NCBI GenBank assembly: GCA_019925795.1
Contig: CM034297.1
Span: 45,468,683-45,532,682, forward strand
Reading direction: 5' to 3'
Source of the DNA: Dendrobium chrysotoxum
Lineage: Eukaryota > Streptophyta > Magnoliopsida > Asparagales > Orchidaceae
DNA: 64,000 nt
Shown here piece after piece: positions 1 to 11,793 of this stretch. Under the pieces are notes generated by a model. The model was not told where the DNA came from, searched no databases, and saw only the letters and a list, made by a program, of their open reading frames with translations. Made by a program: the position numbers and the translations under genes. The number at the start of each line of letters is the position of its first letter. Within the stretch, counting starts at the first letter, position 1.

Positions 1-220
1 ATTCCCGTGCAACAGTGGCAGTCCGGCCTCTGCTCAGTTCACTGTAACGTTGTCATTTGGTAGCTCGTCACTGGCTGAAGTAGGTCGTCGCCGCCTGAAC
101 TTGCTAACACCTCCTTCAATGACATTCCTTCTGGTCTGGTTGGCAGCAGCAGTGGCTGTCGGCTGCAATGCCTCCTCCGATGATGAACCGCTAACGCACG
201 CACAACGGCACAGGCTGGAT
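1..220. other. Unassigned GC-rich segment
   Basis: This stretch is clearly richer in GC than the rest of the window and has many CpG dinucleotides. A reading frame runs through it on the + strand from about 50 into the next segment, but it has no recognisable domain and its tail is made of the GGGTCGGGT-type repeat. I see no gene here. It could be the interior of the DNA-transposon-like element that ends near 386, or host DNA. Confidence 0.3.
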
Positions 221-386
221 CTTGGCGGGTCAAATCGGGTTGACCCAAACCCAAAGCGGGTCGGGTTTAGGTCCGAAAAACAGATCTGTTTTCAAAAATG
301 GGTCGGGTTCGGGTTGACCCAAATAGTGCCAGTTAGTTTCGGGTTCGACCCGAACCCGACCCGTGACCCGAAATTGACACCCCTAG
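221..386. mobile_element. GGGTCGGGT-rich end of a DNA transposon, hAT-like
   Basis: The segment is packed with GGGTCGGGTT and its complement AACCCGACCC and stops at TTGACACCCCTAG. Read on the - strand it starts CTAGGGGTGTCAATTTCGGG, a terminus common in plant hAT-type elements and their non-autonomous derivatives. The other end would lie before the window, so neither a target duplication nor the length can be checked. Family assignment rests only on this terminal motif. Confidence 0.35.
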
Positions 387-539
387 TTTATGAGGGAAGC
401 CCGGAGTAGGATTATGGGAATGGAGGAAGAGGCAATAGATAGATATCACCGATTATTTCGTAGACTTAGGGATCAATGGAGCCCTAGGCAGCTATGAATT
501 GGATGATAAGGCCAGAGAAATCTTTTGATAGCATGTAAT

Positions 540-1110
540 GTTTTAAAGGTAAAAAGGTTTCATTAGCTATATTCTTATTAGATGGAGAGGTGGAGCACGA
601 GTGGAAAGGACAGCAAAGGGAAAAGTTACAGGGTAAATCTAATATGAAGATTTCCTAGGAGTTTATAGAGATAGTCATGTGTTGGTTTGTACCTCCATCA
701 GCTAGGAAGTAGATGCATGAGTTATTATAGATGTTGTTGTAAGGGATTAAGGCCATTGTACAATATTATAAGGCTGAATTTATATCTCTTGCCAGACATA
801 GACACCCATTGTTTGTTTCATATTTTGGATTTTTATGAGCTTGTAGAGAGTGAGACTAGTGGAGAATAATCTAACATAAACTAAGCAGAAATGGGATGCC
901 AATAGAAAGAGTTTAGAGTTAAACTGTCTAAAAGTGATGTTAACGAGAAGAAGCCCAGATTGGAAGGTAGCGTCTCTGGGAGGGGAATCCATTATTAACA
1001 CTCTAATTTGTTAATTCTATAATAAAATGCATATGATAGATATTATTTATTCACTGGACAATTATTTAGGTGTGGCTAGTTTGGTCATAAGGTGACCCAA
1101 TGTCCATAGA
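540..1110 (+). pseudogene. Ty3/gypsy gag remnant with zinc knuckle
   Basis: In shifting frames one reads the gag signatures LDGEVEHEWKG, then WFVPPSARK and AIVQYYKAEFISLA, which correspond to the retrotransposon gag domain of Tekay-like elements. At about 1060-1105 the knuckle is recognisable as FRCG-stop-FGHKVTQCP, so it carries a stop codon and the first cysteine codon is changed. There is no usable start or continuous frame. Gag would form the cytoplasmic virus-like particle; this copy cannot. Confidence 0.6.
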
Positions 1111-1329
1111 GGGCACCAAAGGGTGGATGTAAGGCTAGACAAAGCCAAAACTAGACAAATTCAATAGTAGCCCTATCCAAGATAATTAGTGAAGGATCCA
1201 TAACCCATAGTGGCAGTATATATTTGGAAGCAAGAAATCTAGTTGATTGATAGGAGTTCTAAAAGAGTCTATTTCAATGGTCATTGTAGCTTGAGTATAG
1301 TCTGATCTTGTAGGAGGAAAAGGAGGGAT

Positions 1330-2285
1330 CGAATGTGGTGATAGGTATAGCTTTTATTTTTGTGTTATCCTGTCATATTCATTTGAATTTGGAGCAAGTC
1401 ACTCAATCCTTTTTTAGCATGTTTTAGATAGTCTAGTTGTAGTTCCTATCTTCTTACCACCATCTAGTTTATTTATTTTATTTCCCATTGATGATTACAT
1501 GATTACTAGTAAGTTGTGTAAGTGTGAAATTAAAATTTTAAATAGAATATTGGAGTCATAATTAATCATCTTGCCCCTAAAGAAATTTGATGTGATTATG
1601 GCCATGGATTGGTTAAGCAAATACAGGGCCTAGATCGATTATAGTAAGAAGCGGGTAAGTCTGTGTGTGGAAGGAGAAGTATTTTATTTTCAAGGTGGGA
1701 AGAGTGTTCTTTCCTACCTGATTTTTATATTACAAGTTGATAAGGCATGGAGAAAAGGAAACTCTATTTTTCTGGCTTATGTGAGATATTTGAATAATTT
1801 TTAAAGGGGATTGAGGATATTCCAGTAGTAAAAGAATTCCTTGATGTCTTCCCTAAAGAGTTAGCATGGTTGCCTCTAGAGAAAGAGGTAGAATTATGTA
1901 TTGATGTAAAGCCAGGTACATCTCTAATGTCAAAGACCCCTTATAGGAGTTGTTAGATATAAGTTTGATTAGAATAAGCATATCTCTATGGGGAGCTCCT
2001 GCATTATTTATGAAGGAGAAAGATGGGTTACAGAGAATGTGTATTAATTATCAAGAAATGAAGAAGGTGACTATGAAAAATAAGTATCCACTACCCATTA
2101 TTGATGATTTTTTTGACTTATTATAAGGTACAACTATGTTCTCTATGATTAATTTGAGATTGAGTTTTCATTAACTTAGGGTGAAAGTTAAGGATATAGT
2201 GAAGACAACCTTTAGCACAAGTATAAGTAGTATGGGTTTTCATTTATGTCATTTGGTGAAATAGCTGTATAAGATGTATTAAAGG
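1330..2285 (+). pseudogene. Ty3/gypsy protease and N-terminal RT remnant
   Basis: The protease active site region survives near 1383-1420 as FEFGASHSILF, where the catalytic Asp of D(S/T)G has become Glu. Around 1590-1650 the frame reads FDVIMAMDWLSKYRA, the conserved end of the gypsy protease. RT starts at about 1808 with IEDIPVVKEFLDVFP and continues through WGAPALFMKEKDG and YPLPIIDDFFDLL to about 2230. The catalytic YxDD box and everything after it are absent. Several stops interrupt the frame. Confidence 0.7.
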
Positions 2286-3369
2286 ATTTAATATAGAACT
2301 TCATTCCACTACACATATTGGGGGTCCATTGGTTGACTTCATTTTTGTATGAGGTTATCAGGATCTATTCAACCATCAATCAACCCTCAATCAAACATTC
2401 AATTAATCCCCAATTCAATTTTCACTCTAGACCTCAATCCAGCTTTCAATCAACCTTCAATCTGGCCTTCAATCAAGCTTTAATCATATCCAATCATCAA
2501 CAATATTTCATTTGATTATGATTGATATGGATAATTCAAAATCAATCAATCAAATCTAGAATTTTAGATCAAAATCCAAGGTAAAGGGCCCATGTCCTGA
2601 AACCCTTTTAGGGTGATTTTTTAATCACCTCAAAACCTAGTTAAATGACTCTCGATTCATGATCTATGAATTGCATATTGATTAGGTATGTCCCTAAGGT
2701 CAACCCTCCAAATTTAAACCTAATATGACACTTCTAACCCTAAAAACTTAATTGAAATCCAAAGGCTACAAAACCTTCAAATATTTATAGCCTATGCCAC
2801 TAGACCCTCCATCTTGTGGAATTTAACCTTGGGGCGTTTCCCAAGACCTTTGACCATATCCAGAGCCTTTGTATGACATGTTGAGCAGTAAATTGCATGT
2901 TAATGGACCTAATTTGACCCATAGTTGACCAGGGGTCAAAATAACTAAAATACCCTTTAAGAAAAAATTTGTACTTTTCCCCAAAACTCAATATAGCTTA
3001 ATCATATCAAGCCTTAAAATCTCCTCCAATGCATCCTAAACATTATTAGGAAGGCATTGGACCCAAACCTAAACTTTGGTTTGACCTGGTTGACCAAGTC
3101 AACCATGATTAACCAAATTACCCCTTAAGCATCTAAATAGTCATTTCAACTCAAATGACCATCCTAGTGCATGAGACCACCTCCATTAGTCTCTAATCAT
3201 CAAATCAAACTTGTTGGATCAAAACACAGTCCCTGGTTTTACCTGGTTGACCAAATCAATCATGGTTGACCAGATCAACCATAAGCCTAAATTCACACTC
3301 AACTAAGCTCTAAATCCACTTTAAACCCCTTTAAATCCCTTTGATCATCTTCCCTAATGACTTGGACCT
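2286..3369 (+). repeat. Ogre-like LTR fragment A with its 3' internal edge
   Basis: From 2290 to 2328 the sequence matches the DNA just before the 3' LTR of the large element at 4127-18412 (shared ACTACACATATTGGG). The LTR proper starts near 2329 with TTGGTTGACTTCATTTTTGT, a variant of TGTTGACCTCATTTTTGTATG. It follows the other copies, with many TTGACCAAGTCAACCATGG-like inverted motifs, for about 1 kb until the 5' LTR of copia-1 begins at 3370. The rest of this LTR should lie beyond the far end of copia-1 but that junction was lost in the rearrangement at 28586-32384. Confidence 0.7.
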
Positions 3370-4126
3370 TGTTACAAATCTGAACCCAAGTCCTGTGATT
3401 TTAATGATAATAACCATTATTGGATTTCTTACTATGATATCTCTTATTAACTGTTATTATTACATTTCTGCTATTTCATATGCACTAATATTTTAGGTCC
3501 ACTATGCACTTACAAGTTTGATCGGCTTAAGTTTGAGTAAACTAGGTTTATGTTTGTCATGAAATATCTGTTATTTCAATTCTTATATATTTTTAACTTT
3601 CTTAAGTTAAATCATGTATTTGGTGGATACTAAGCTTGGTAACCATGCACAAATACTCAAGGGTGTGAGTTAGTGGCAATATCAGAAGTTGGATTTTTCT
3701 AAACTAATCATACTGTACGATCCATATCATACTTTATGATCAGCTAATTAAAAAATAATTAAAATAGCTTATTATGATAATTAATGCAAGATGAACTAAT
3801 CGTACTATCCGATATATATCATACAGGATGATAAGTTGAAATCAGAATCCCAGCCACCAATCATAATTAGGTAATATTTTGAAATTCAAAATTTGTACTC
3901 ATCGTACTGTAGATAGGTATCGGACTGTATGATGTAATTAAATTTAGCCTAAATAAAATCTATGATTAGGGAACGAATTTAGATTAATTGATCTAGTGAG
4001 ATCGTATAGGATGATTTGACCAATCGTACTATCATCCTGTACGACCCAATTTCTATATGGGATGATAATTTAATCATCGCCAATCGTATAGGATCCAAGT
4101 CATTTGTAATAATCATACCGGATAAT
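3370..4126 (+). repeat. Copia-1 5' LTR, first part
   Basis: It begins TGTTACAAATCTGAACCCAAG, matching the LTR starts of copia-4 (TGTTGCAGATCTAGGCCCAAG when read on its strand) and copia-2 (TGTTGTGAATCTG). From about 3700 it carries diverged palindromes such as ATCATACTGTACGAT and ATCATACAGGATGAT. It is cut at 4126 by the Ogre-like element and resumes at 18413; together the halves give about 1.75 kb, the length of the other Sirevirus LTRs here. Confidence 0.75.
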
Positions 4127-6900
4127 TGTTGACCTCATTTTTCTATGAGGTCACTAGGACCCACTTGGGTTTCTTTTTAGTGACCTAATAATGGGGAGAT
4201 ATCCACCCCTTAGTCATAAAGGTCCTAATAAAGACCCAATTCAATCCCAATTAAAACCAGTTCTACCTTTCAGCTCAATCTTTAATCCAGCCTTCAATCA
4301 ACATTCAATCAAATTTCAAATCATATCCAATTAATATCAATCATTCATTTGATTTCTATTAATATGAATGGTTCAAGGTCAATCATTTAACTCTTAAATC
4401 CAACCCAAATCCACCATTCCAAATCAAACCTTCAAGGTCAAGGACCTAGGTCCTGAAACCCTTTCTGGGTGAACTTTCTGTCACTTAGAAACCCAGTCAA
4501 GTGACCTTCAAATCATGATCTGTCAATTGCATATTGTCCAAACATGTCTCTAAGATCAACCCTCCAAATTTGAGCTCAATCCAACACTCCTAGCCCCTCA
4601 AACTGAATCTTTCCCAAAGGCTGCAAAACCATCAATTATTTACAGCATATGCCACTAGACTTGCCATCCAGAGCAATTTGACCTTGGGACCCTCTCCAAA
4701 CCCTCCAATCACAGTCATGACTTTTGCTATGATTGGTTGACCAGTAAATTACACTTTTCTAGACCCAATTTGACCCAGTGTTGACCAGGGGTCAAAATGA
4801 CCAAAATGCCCTTTATAGGGATTTTTGGTCTTTTTTCCCAAAGTTCAACATGACCTTCCCATATCAATATTCAAAACCTATTCCAATGAATCCTAAATAT
4901 CATTAGGAATACATTGGACCCAAACTCAAGTCTTGGTTTAACCTAGTTGACCAAAAATGCCCCTTAAGGTTTCAAATGTCAATTTCAATCCAAATGACCT
5001 CACCAATATATGAAACTACCTCCATTGATCTCAAAATACTCATTTGAATCTTTTGACCCAAAGTCAACCCATGGTTTGACCAAGTTGACCAAGTCAACCA
5101 TGGTTGACCAAATCAACCCTTAACCCACATTAAGGTCAATTTTAATACTTGAACCCATTTTAAATTAAATCAATCCATCAAAATTATTCAATTGGACACC
5201 CTTGACATGTCCAAAGATTTACAAGTCAAGCTCCCCCTTGGGTTGACTTGGTCAACCCATTTGGAGGAGTCAAAACCTTCTCCAAATCCCTTTAAGCCTA
5301 TGGAAAGAGGCCAAATCATGGCCACATCACCAAGCCACCTTGGAAATCCATGGATTAATCCAAAACTTGCTCAAACCTGATAGAAATTGACCCATTTCCT
5401 CTCTTAAGAAGCCCTAATCCAACACCATAAACTAAGCCAAGCTTTGGTTCATCCAAATGGGGGAAAAGGCTTGTGGTCCCCTTTCCCATGGACCAGGAGA
5501 GGTCACACTCACCACCAACCCTATTACATAGCTTTGGGTAGCTTAGGGGACACTTGTCATGCATCCAAACTCCCTCCAAATAAATCAAGACCATCCAATC
5601 CAAAAGCCAAGGGTTAAGGTGGGAGAAACCTAACCTAAGAGAGAGAATCATCATTATTCACTCTCCCTCAACTCTCCAGCAGCCTCCAACCTTCCTAGAG
5701 CTTTCCCTATATTTAAACTTTAATTAAACCTCTCCTTGAGCCTTCTATAAATTCAAATATTAGATAATTTGAATAAACCATCCTAGGATCTACCCCAGCT
5801 GCATGACCTTCTACACACACTTTAGATGGTTTAATTTAAGCATTCCACCCAACATAAGTCAAGGGGTCAATTAGGAATCTGCTCTAGATGTCGACCCCAA
5901 CTTCTTAAACCAATCTTAAATAATATCCCTGATCACACTACTTCAAAAGACCGGACTCATGGTTTTGAAGCGTTTATGTGGTTTAGCTGGCTCCCTAATC
6001 CAGGCCGGGATAAGCCCAGATTTTGCACTATATTAGTTAGGTTCGGACCACTGTGTTCTAGTGTCCAATTTTAGATTTAGGATCTGGGGCAGGTCTCTTT
6101 TTGAATCATATGACCCCAACCTCCGGGAATATAATCCCAAATTTCTAATAAAATGCTCAACTTGAATTAAACATTCTTTCAATCCAAAATTTAAAGCCCA
6201 ACACTTAGCTTAGGTCGGGGCACTTCTGAATTATTTCAGGATCCTAAAGTGTCTCCTATTCTTCTTATTTTGATTCCAAAATAAGTGTTCAATCTTGCTC
6301 CAATCCCATTTGAAATTCCAATTTCATCTCTTTGATATCATTCCTAGAAAATCTCTAAACAAAATTTTTGTCATTATTTTAATCGAAAGTTTTCATAGGG
6401 GACTCCGGTCTCCAACAATGTAATTAACTACGAGGGCTTACGCTCGTAGGAAATTTAAAACCCGCATCTAATTTTTCAAAACTAATTTTCAAAACTCAAT
6501 TAGTCCTCTTTGGGAAAGTTAAATTACTAACGATCGTTATCATTATGTTCGAACGATTATTAACAAATTATATCTTCTCCCTTCAAGGAGACCTATCTTT
6601 TATTAAAATGAATTCGAATATAAAATTAACGATCGCTCCTCTTGATTATCGTAGACCGATATTTGATTGAACTTTACTTTGACCCTTCGAGGCCATGTGA
6701 GGTCCTCTTTTGAATCCAGTTACGATATTTAAGACGAGATTCTTAATTCTAAATCTGAACCCCATCCTGAAATTTTATTTCCACCTCCCAAGGTGGTATA
6801 ATATTTTTGATGGAATGTTTGATTTTAGAATTAAATTTTAATGTCAAATCTGAATTTCCTAAAGAAAACTAAATTTTTCAAAACCTGCTTTTCAACTACA
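4127..6900 (+). repeat. Ogre-like 5' LTR, short form (2.8 kb)
   Basis: It matches the 3' LTR over its whole length but lacks two blocks: the equivalent of about 13396-15934 (join near 5710) and of about 16062-17344 (join near 5831). Adding both blocks back gives the length of the 3' LTR within a few tens of bases. No convincing gene lies inside. An antisense frame at 5355-5654 also exists in the other LTR but only because the LTRs are copies. Confidence 0.75.
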
Positions 6901-6910
6901 AACAGAAAAA

Positions 6911-6928
6911 TGACGACCACGGTGGGAC
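6911..6928 (+). other. Primer binding site of the Ogre-like element
   Basis: Ten bases after the LTR end comes TGACGACCACGGTGGGAC. It resembles the arginine-tRNA-type primer sites of plant Ogre/Tat elements (TGGCGACTCC.CTGGGGAC type) and the complement of the 3' end of plant tRNA-Arg, with a few mismatches. The position and the AAAA before it also fit that lineage. Confidence 0.55.
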
Positions 6929-7481
6929 TAAATCTCTCTTTCCATCTTTAATAATGGCAAAATTTTATTGCATCGGTAATTTTGATTACATTTCATTCTG
7001 TTGGTCCCTCTACCCATTTCTCTCTTGGGTGAGTGTGGCCAACATAAAAGAGAAAAATACATGTCAAAAAGAGAGGTGAGCGAGGAAACCTCTGTCTAAG
7101 TCGAACTTTGACATTTTGCCCTAAGTTAATTGGTGTAGCGAAAGAGTCGGGTTCAACCCTTAAGTCCTCCTTGTCAATTCTACGAACCACTGTTTTGAAT
7201 CTAAACTCAACACGATTGAATTATCAAATTTTGAATAGCATAAATCAAATTAAAACTCAAATTTAATTTCAAAATTAACTAATTCAAATCACCTTTCTTT
7301 TAATCTCAGGATTTAAGCACTGAAATAGCTGGGAAACTCATCATCTTCTCCATGGATAGAAACTTGATAGTAGAAGAAATCACTTCTGAAAATTTCATCC
7401 AGTTTGAAATACAATTCTAAGACTTCAAGTTATCAGTCGACGGAGAAGAAATGATTGATCTGTCTACCGGAATACAAAAGG
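6929..7481 (+). other. 5' leader of the Ogre-like element
   Basis: This is non-coding as it stands. A start codon at 7352 opens a short frame (MDRNLIVEEITSENFIQFEI...) that meets a TAA after 22 codons. The same frame reads on past that stop into an acidic stretch up to about 7495, where the +2 frame of the 191-codon ORF is already open. The leader may therefore once have been the N-terminal part of that ORF. Confidence 0.35.
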
Positions 7482-8057
7482 ATGTCCCCCTTGGTTGAGA
7501 TTACTTTAGGGTCAGGAGTTGACTCCCCCATCCCCAAGATGGAGGCCGCTGTCGCCCCTTTACCCACTGTATCCTCTATTGAGGAGGATAACAACCAGAA
7601 GTCAATAACAATAGAAGAGCTATCATCTCAGCTTGAGATCAGGTCAAGTTCTAGTATCCTTGACGCCAGGCAGAACAAAAGGAAGAACTACCTTCATAGA
7701 GTCAGAAAGAAGATTGTTAAGGCCAGAAAGACTGCTGAGGTGAAAGCCTTAAAGCACGTCAAGTCTAAGGCTAATAAAAAGTTCTTTGCTCCTTCTATGT
7801 ACCCCCTCCCTGGTGGAAATCATTTCCACCCTTCTCTTGTTACTCGAAGGAGGGAGGTTGTAGAAATAAGAGCACGATCTCCAATACCCCTTCTTGACTA
7901 CTACATGGTGAGAATCAATCAAGCCAGTACTGAACAAACACCAACACAAGGCCCTAGGCCCCCAGTTAAAGGTTATGACCCGTCCACTCTACTAGAAGAC
8001 ATTAGGTCACATTTCTATACGTGTCCCACTGCATCAGCTAGAGAGGAGGAGGTATAG
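7482..8057 (+). CDS. Uncharacterised 191-aa ORF in the Ogre-like interior
   Basis: I do not recognise a domain. The frame is open from 7455, just after a TGA, and the first ATG is at 7482. The product has an acidic, serine-rich start (SSIEEDN, SSQLEIRSSSS). A strongly basic stretch follows at about residues 60-100 (NKRKNYLHRVRKKIVKARK, then KHVKSKANKK), which could bind nucleic acid or direct nuclear import, and a proline-rich region comes next. It has no zinc knuckle, protease or RT motif. It lies where Ogre elements carry their extra ORF1 upstream of gag, so a degenerate ORF1 or gag-like protein is possible. An upstream frame at 7352 may be its lost N-terminus. Whether it is expressed cannot be judged. 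Confidence 0.45.
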   Translation: MSPLVEITLGSGVDSPIPKMEAAVAPLPTVSSIEEDNNQKSITIEELSSQLEIRSSSSILDARQNKRKNYLHRVRKKIVKARKTAEVKALKHVKSKANKKFFAPSMYPLPGGNHFHPSLVTRRREVVEIRARSPIPLLDYYMVRINQASTEQTPTQGPRPPVKGYDPSTLLEDIRSHFYTCPTASAREEEV

Positions 8058-9839
8058 AAACCATTTAGAGTGCCACTCTCTTAACTATTAGGCCACTAGT
8101 AGAGAGAGGGGAAATAATCTAAAATTTTATCAGAATGTGATATCGTTGAAATTTAACTTTCAACGGGGTCCTATCGTGATAAATATTTTGATTAAAATGA
8201 TGCCACTAGGATAGTGCAGACTCCACAACAGTATCTCCCTCCAAGGAGAGCATAAGAATTCAATTTCATACTGTTGGGGTCTTGCCACCTAGATTTACAA
8301 GTTCTTTTTAAGGAAAAACTTATCAACTTCTCAAGTGTACTGATTTCAAAATTTTAAGATAGTTGAGTTATCTTTTTAATGAAAATTGACCTCTACATGA
8401 AGTCTTAAGCAGGAGAAAATTATTGTTGACTCCATCAAATGTTTGAATACCCCTCCCTCCCACCTCTTTTGTAGGATCAATTTAACTGTTGAATTAAAAT
8501 CTACATCAAACATAAGTTAGCCTTTGAAATCAAAATCTTTTTAATTTTCTCGCAGTTTTCTATCTTAGATAGATGTCTCTTGCATGCTTAAAATTTGTTC
8601 AAAGATTTTCAAAAGTTAAGCCAATATTCTTTTTACAAAAAAAGATTTGGTCAGCCTTAAGGATTATTCTTCCTTGTATAAGAGAGTGAGTTTTCTTCTC
8701 TTGTACTTGAGATATAATTCCGGCATTGAATTCAAGGAAGGTGCAGCCTCTTCTCAAAATCAAAATAAATTCAAAAAGATGCATGAATGCACCAAATTTT
8801 TTTTAAAAAGGAAATAGTGTAAAATATACTATAAATCAAAAGATGCGCAATGTGCGCCACCAGAAAAGAAAGAAAGAGGCTCCCTTCTTCTAAATTCTTA
8901 AATCTAAAAAAACCCAGTCAATTTTAAATTGCTTGACTTTGACAAATCTTAAATCCAGAATTTTTGTTGTGCATTGATAATCTATCAAGATACAAAATTT
9001 TTCGTGCAAAAGAATTGAAAAGATCAAATTTCTTTATTCAACTTAAACCGCTTTGAAATTGATTTTAATTCAAAATATTTAAGGGAGACCCAGTTTAGTT
9101 TCTATGAAACTTGGTCTAGGTTAACAAAACCCAAATCCTTAAACCTTTTCAAGTTCATTGGAGTCACTCAATTTTTCACTGTACTTCTGAATTTGTTCCC
9201 GTTTGTCATTCCGATAGGGTCAAAATAACTAGAGGAAGTTTTCTGATAAGAAGAATGAATCTTCTACTCCTGATAAAAATTTAAATCTAGTCCTTGAGGA
9301 ATGTGAGTGAGTTCTTCCTCATAGGCATCTTTCCTTTAAGACCTTCTCTATAAAATTACACTCTATGCTGGGTCCAAGATCAGACCCACTAGAGGAGTAT
9401 TTTATAATGCTGGAAATTATTGTTCAAAATTAAACTACATCTTGTGTTGGGTCCTAAATCATTCTGATCTAAGAACATAGTTTCCTTTGTTGGGACTTAC
9501 TGTTTAAAATCAAACTCCAATTAAGCAGAGTACCCGACTCCAATTCGAAGAGCTCAAGGGCCTCAAATAAAAATCAAATACGTGCTCAATAAAGTTTGAA
9601 AGTCTTTAAGTCACGTTTGATTCGAGATATTGATAAGTTGTGTCACTTTAGAACTCCTCAAATAGGAGACTTGGTCGTAGTCTTTTGGAGACCACTTTTA
9701 ATTGAAAGATAGAATCAACGTTGACTGGATCGTTCATTCTAATGATGATCTTTGAGGAAATTTCTAGTCAACTGATCAATCCTGAAGAATGCCACCCAAT
9801 ATTTTCAAATATTGGGGAGGCTCTTCAGGAAGTACCATG
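8058..9839. other. Non-coding interior of the Ogre-like element
   Basis: No frame with recognisable protein similarity was found on either strand. The region is AT-rich with scattered short direct repeats. It takes the place where gag-pol would be in a full Ogre element, so pol was deleted or replaced before or after insertion. Confidence 0.5.
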
Positions 9840-10090
9840 CCATATGAGTGTCAAATTTTTAAATTAAATTCAAAACCCTTCCAATTCAAAATCAAATTCA
9901 AGATCAAATTTCAAAAAATTTTGAGAGTTAAATAAATCAAATTCAAAACATTTCAAATTCAAAGTCAAATCAAACCAGAGTCAAAACCCTTCAAATTCAA
10001 ATTCGTTAAACCAAATTTCAAATTCAAATGTCTTTAAATTCAAAACTCAATCAATTCAAATTCAAAAATCTTTCAAATCTCAAATTCCAG
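9840..10090. repeat. AAATTCAAA-rich simple repeat
   Basis: Irregular tandem copies of CAAATTCAAA, with CAAATCAAATTC variants, fill this segment. It lies directly upstream of the 142-bp array and is probably part of the same variable 3' UTR. Confidence 0.6.
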
Positions 10091-10150
10091 AATCTAGATC
10101 TGATCCTCTATGTGGAGCAAGTTTCCTTCACATACGATCATCCAGTCTAG

Positions 10151-11230
10151 ATCATTGTGGTGGGCATGCCTTGACCCCATCACATGATCTTCGACCCTCT
10201 ATAGTGGGCATATTTTGACCCCACTATATGGTCATCTAGTCGGTCCTCTATGGTGGGCATTCTTGACCCTATCATACAACCATCTAGTCTCGATCATTGT
10301 GGTGGGCATGCCTTAACCCCATCACATGATCTTCGACCCTCTATAGTGGGCATATTTTGACCCCACTATATGGTCATCTAGCCGGTCCTCTGTGGTGGGC
10401 ATTCTTGACCCCATCATACGACTATCCAGTCTCGATCATTGTGGTGGGCATGCCTTGACCCCATCATATGATCTTCGACCCTCTATAGTGGGCATATTTT
10501 GACCCCACTATATGGTCATCCAGCTGGTCCTATGTGGTGGGCATTCTTGACCCCATCATATGACCATCCAGTCTCGATCATTGTGGTGGGCATGTCTTGA
10601 CCCCATCACATGATCTTCGACCCTTTATAGTGGGCATATTTTGACCCCACTATATGGTCATCCAGCCGGTCCTCTGTGGTGGGCATTCTTGACCCCATCA
10701 TACGACCATCCAATCTCAATCATTGTGGTGGGCATGCCTTGACCCCATCACATAATCTTCGACCCTCTATAGTGGGCACATTTTGACCCCACTATATGGT
10801 CATCCAGCCGATCCTCTGTGGTGGGCATTCTTGACCCCATCATACGACCATCCAGTCTCAATCATTATGGTGGGCATGCCTTGACCCCATCACATGATCT
10901 TCGACCCTCTTTAGTGGGCATATTTTGACCCCACTATATGGTCATCCAGTCGGTCCTCTATGGTGGGCATTCTTAACCCCATCATACGACCATCCAGTCT
11001 CGATATTTATGGTGGGCACGCCTTGACCCCATCACATGATCTTTGACCCTCTATAGTGGGCATATTTTGACCTCACTATATGGTCATTCAACCCGGTCCT
11101 CTATGTTGGGCATGTTTCAACCCCACCACAAGACCATTCAATCTGATCCTCTATGATGGGCATTTTCGACCCCATCATGTGATCACTCGATCCTTTGTGT
11201 TGGGCATGTTTCTACCCCACCACATAATCA
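10151..11230 (+). repeat. 142-bp tandem array before the 3' LTR
   Basis: The motif ATCATTGTGGTGGGCATGCC or a variant starts at 10151, 10293, 10435, 10577, 10719, 10861 and 11003, so the period is 142 bp in every step. Each unit is itself three diverged subunits of about 47 bp, all of the pattern GTGGGCAT...TTGACCCCA-TCA...GATC. From about 11085 only degenerate single subunits remain. Such arrays just upstream of the 3' LTR are known in Ogre/Tat elements and can seed satellite DNA. Confidence 0.9.
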
Positions 11231-11238
11231 CCCATTAG

Positions 11239-11715
11239 TGGTGGATAACGCCCTTTGTGGCATCATCCTAGTTTCAATCTAGTTTAGATCCTCTGTGTGG
11301 AGCAAGCTTCCACCCCACATGATCATATGCTAGTGGTGGATAACGTCCTTTGTGGCACCATCCTCATTTCAATCCAGTTTAGATCCTCTATGTGGAGCAA
11401 GCTTCCTCCCCACTTGATCATCCATTAGTGGTGGATAACGCCCTTTGTGGTACCATCCTAGTTCTACCTTCTCTTCTCTTCCTTTAGGATAGGTGCTACC
11501 TTTCCTTAGGATTAGAATCACTAGTGGTGGATAATGCCCTCCGTGGCACCATCCTAGCTCTACCTTCTACCTTTTCTTTCCCTTGGGTTAGGTGCTGTCT
11601 TTCCTTAGGATTAGAATCACTAGTGGTGGATAACGCCCTTTGTGGCACCATCCTAGTTCTACCTGCTTTTCCCTTCCTTTAGGTTAGGTGATGCCTTTCC
11701 TTAAGATCAAAATTC
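11239..11715 (+). repeat. Second tandem array, period 95-109 bp
   Basis: TGGTGGATAACGCCCTTTGT starts five units at 11239, 11334, 11429, 11525 and 11634, giving steps of 95, 95, 96 and 109 bp. The first half of the unit is conserved. The second half exists in two versions: the first two units carry a GTGGAGCAAGCTTCC segment, the last three a CCTTTAGG/CCTTAGG pyrimidine-rich one. Confidence 0.85.
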
Positions 11716-11793
11716 CAGACTTGACCTTTTTATTCGGTCAATGCCAATATGTGTACTAGAACTTCGTTCTACTACACATATTGGGCGTCTATT

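Larger units (their letters stand above)
420..2285 (+). mobile_element. Degenerate Ty3/gypsy retrotransposon, Tekay/Del-like
   Basis: Gag, a zinc knuckle, protease and the first half of reverse transcriptase can be followed in order on the + strand through many stops and frameshifts. The wording of the protease-RT linker and RT start is that of the Tekay/Del chromoviruses. The copy ends in RT, near the conserved MPFGLTNAP region, where the 3' end of an Ogre-like element begins at about 2286. No LTR of this element is in the window. It is the most decayed element here and therefore probably among the oldest. Confidence 0.75.

Noticed and set aside
1..386. Host gene encoded by the 50-409 frame
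   Set aside because: The second half translates the GGGTCGGGT repeat of a transposon end, and no domain or exon border supports the first half.
5355..5654. Antisense 99-codon frame in the Ogre-like 5' LTR, with a near-identical one at 13041-13340
   Set aside because: The two are copies of the same LTR region, so similarity is automatic. No domain, and no support from the other LTR copies.
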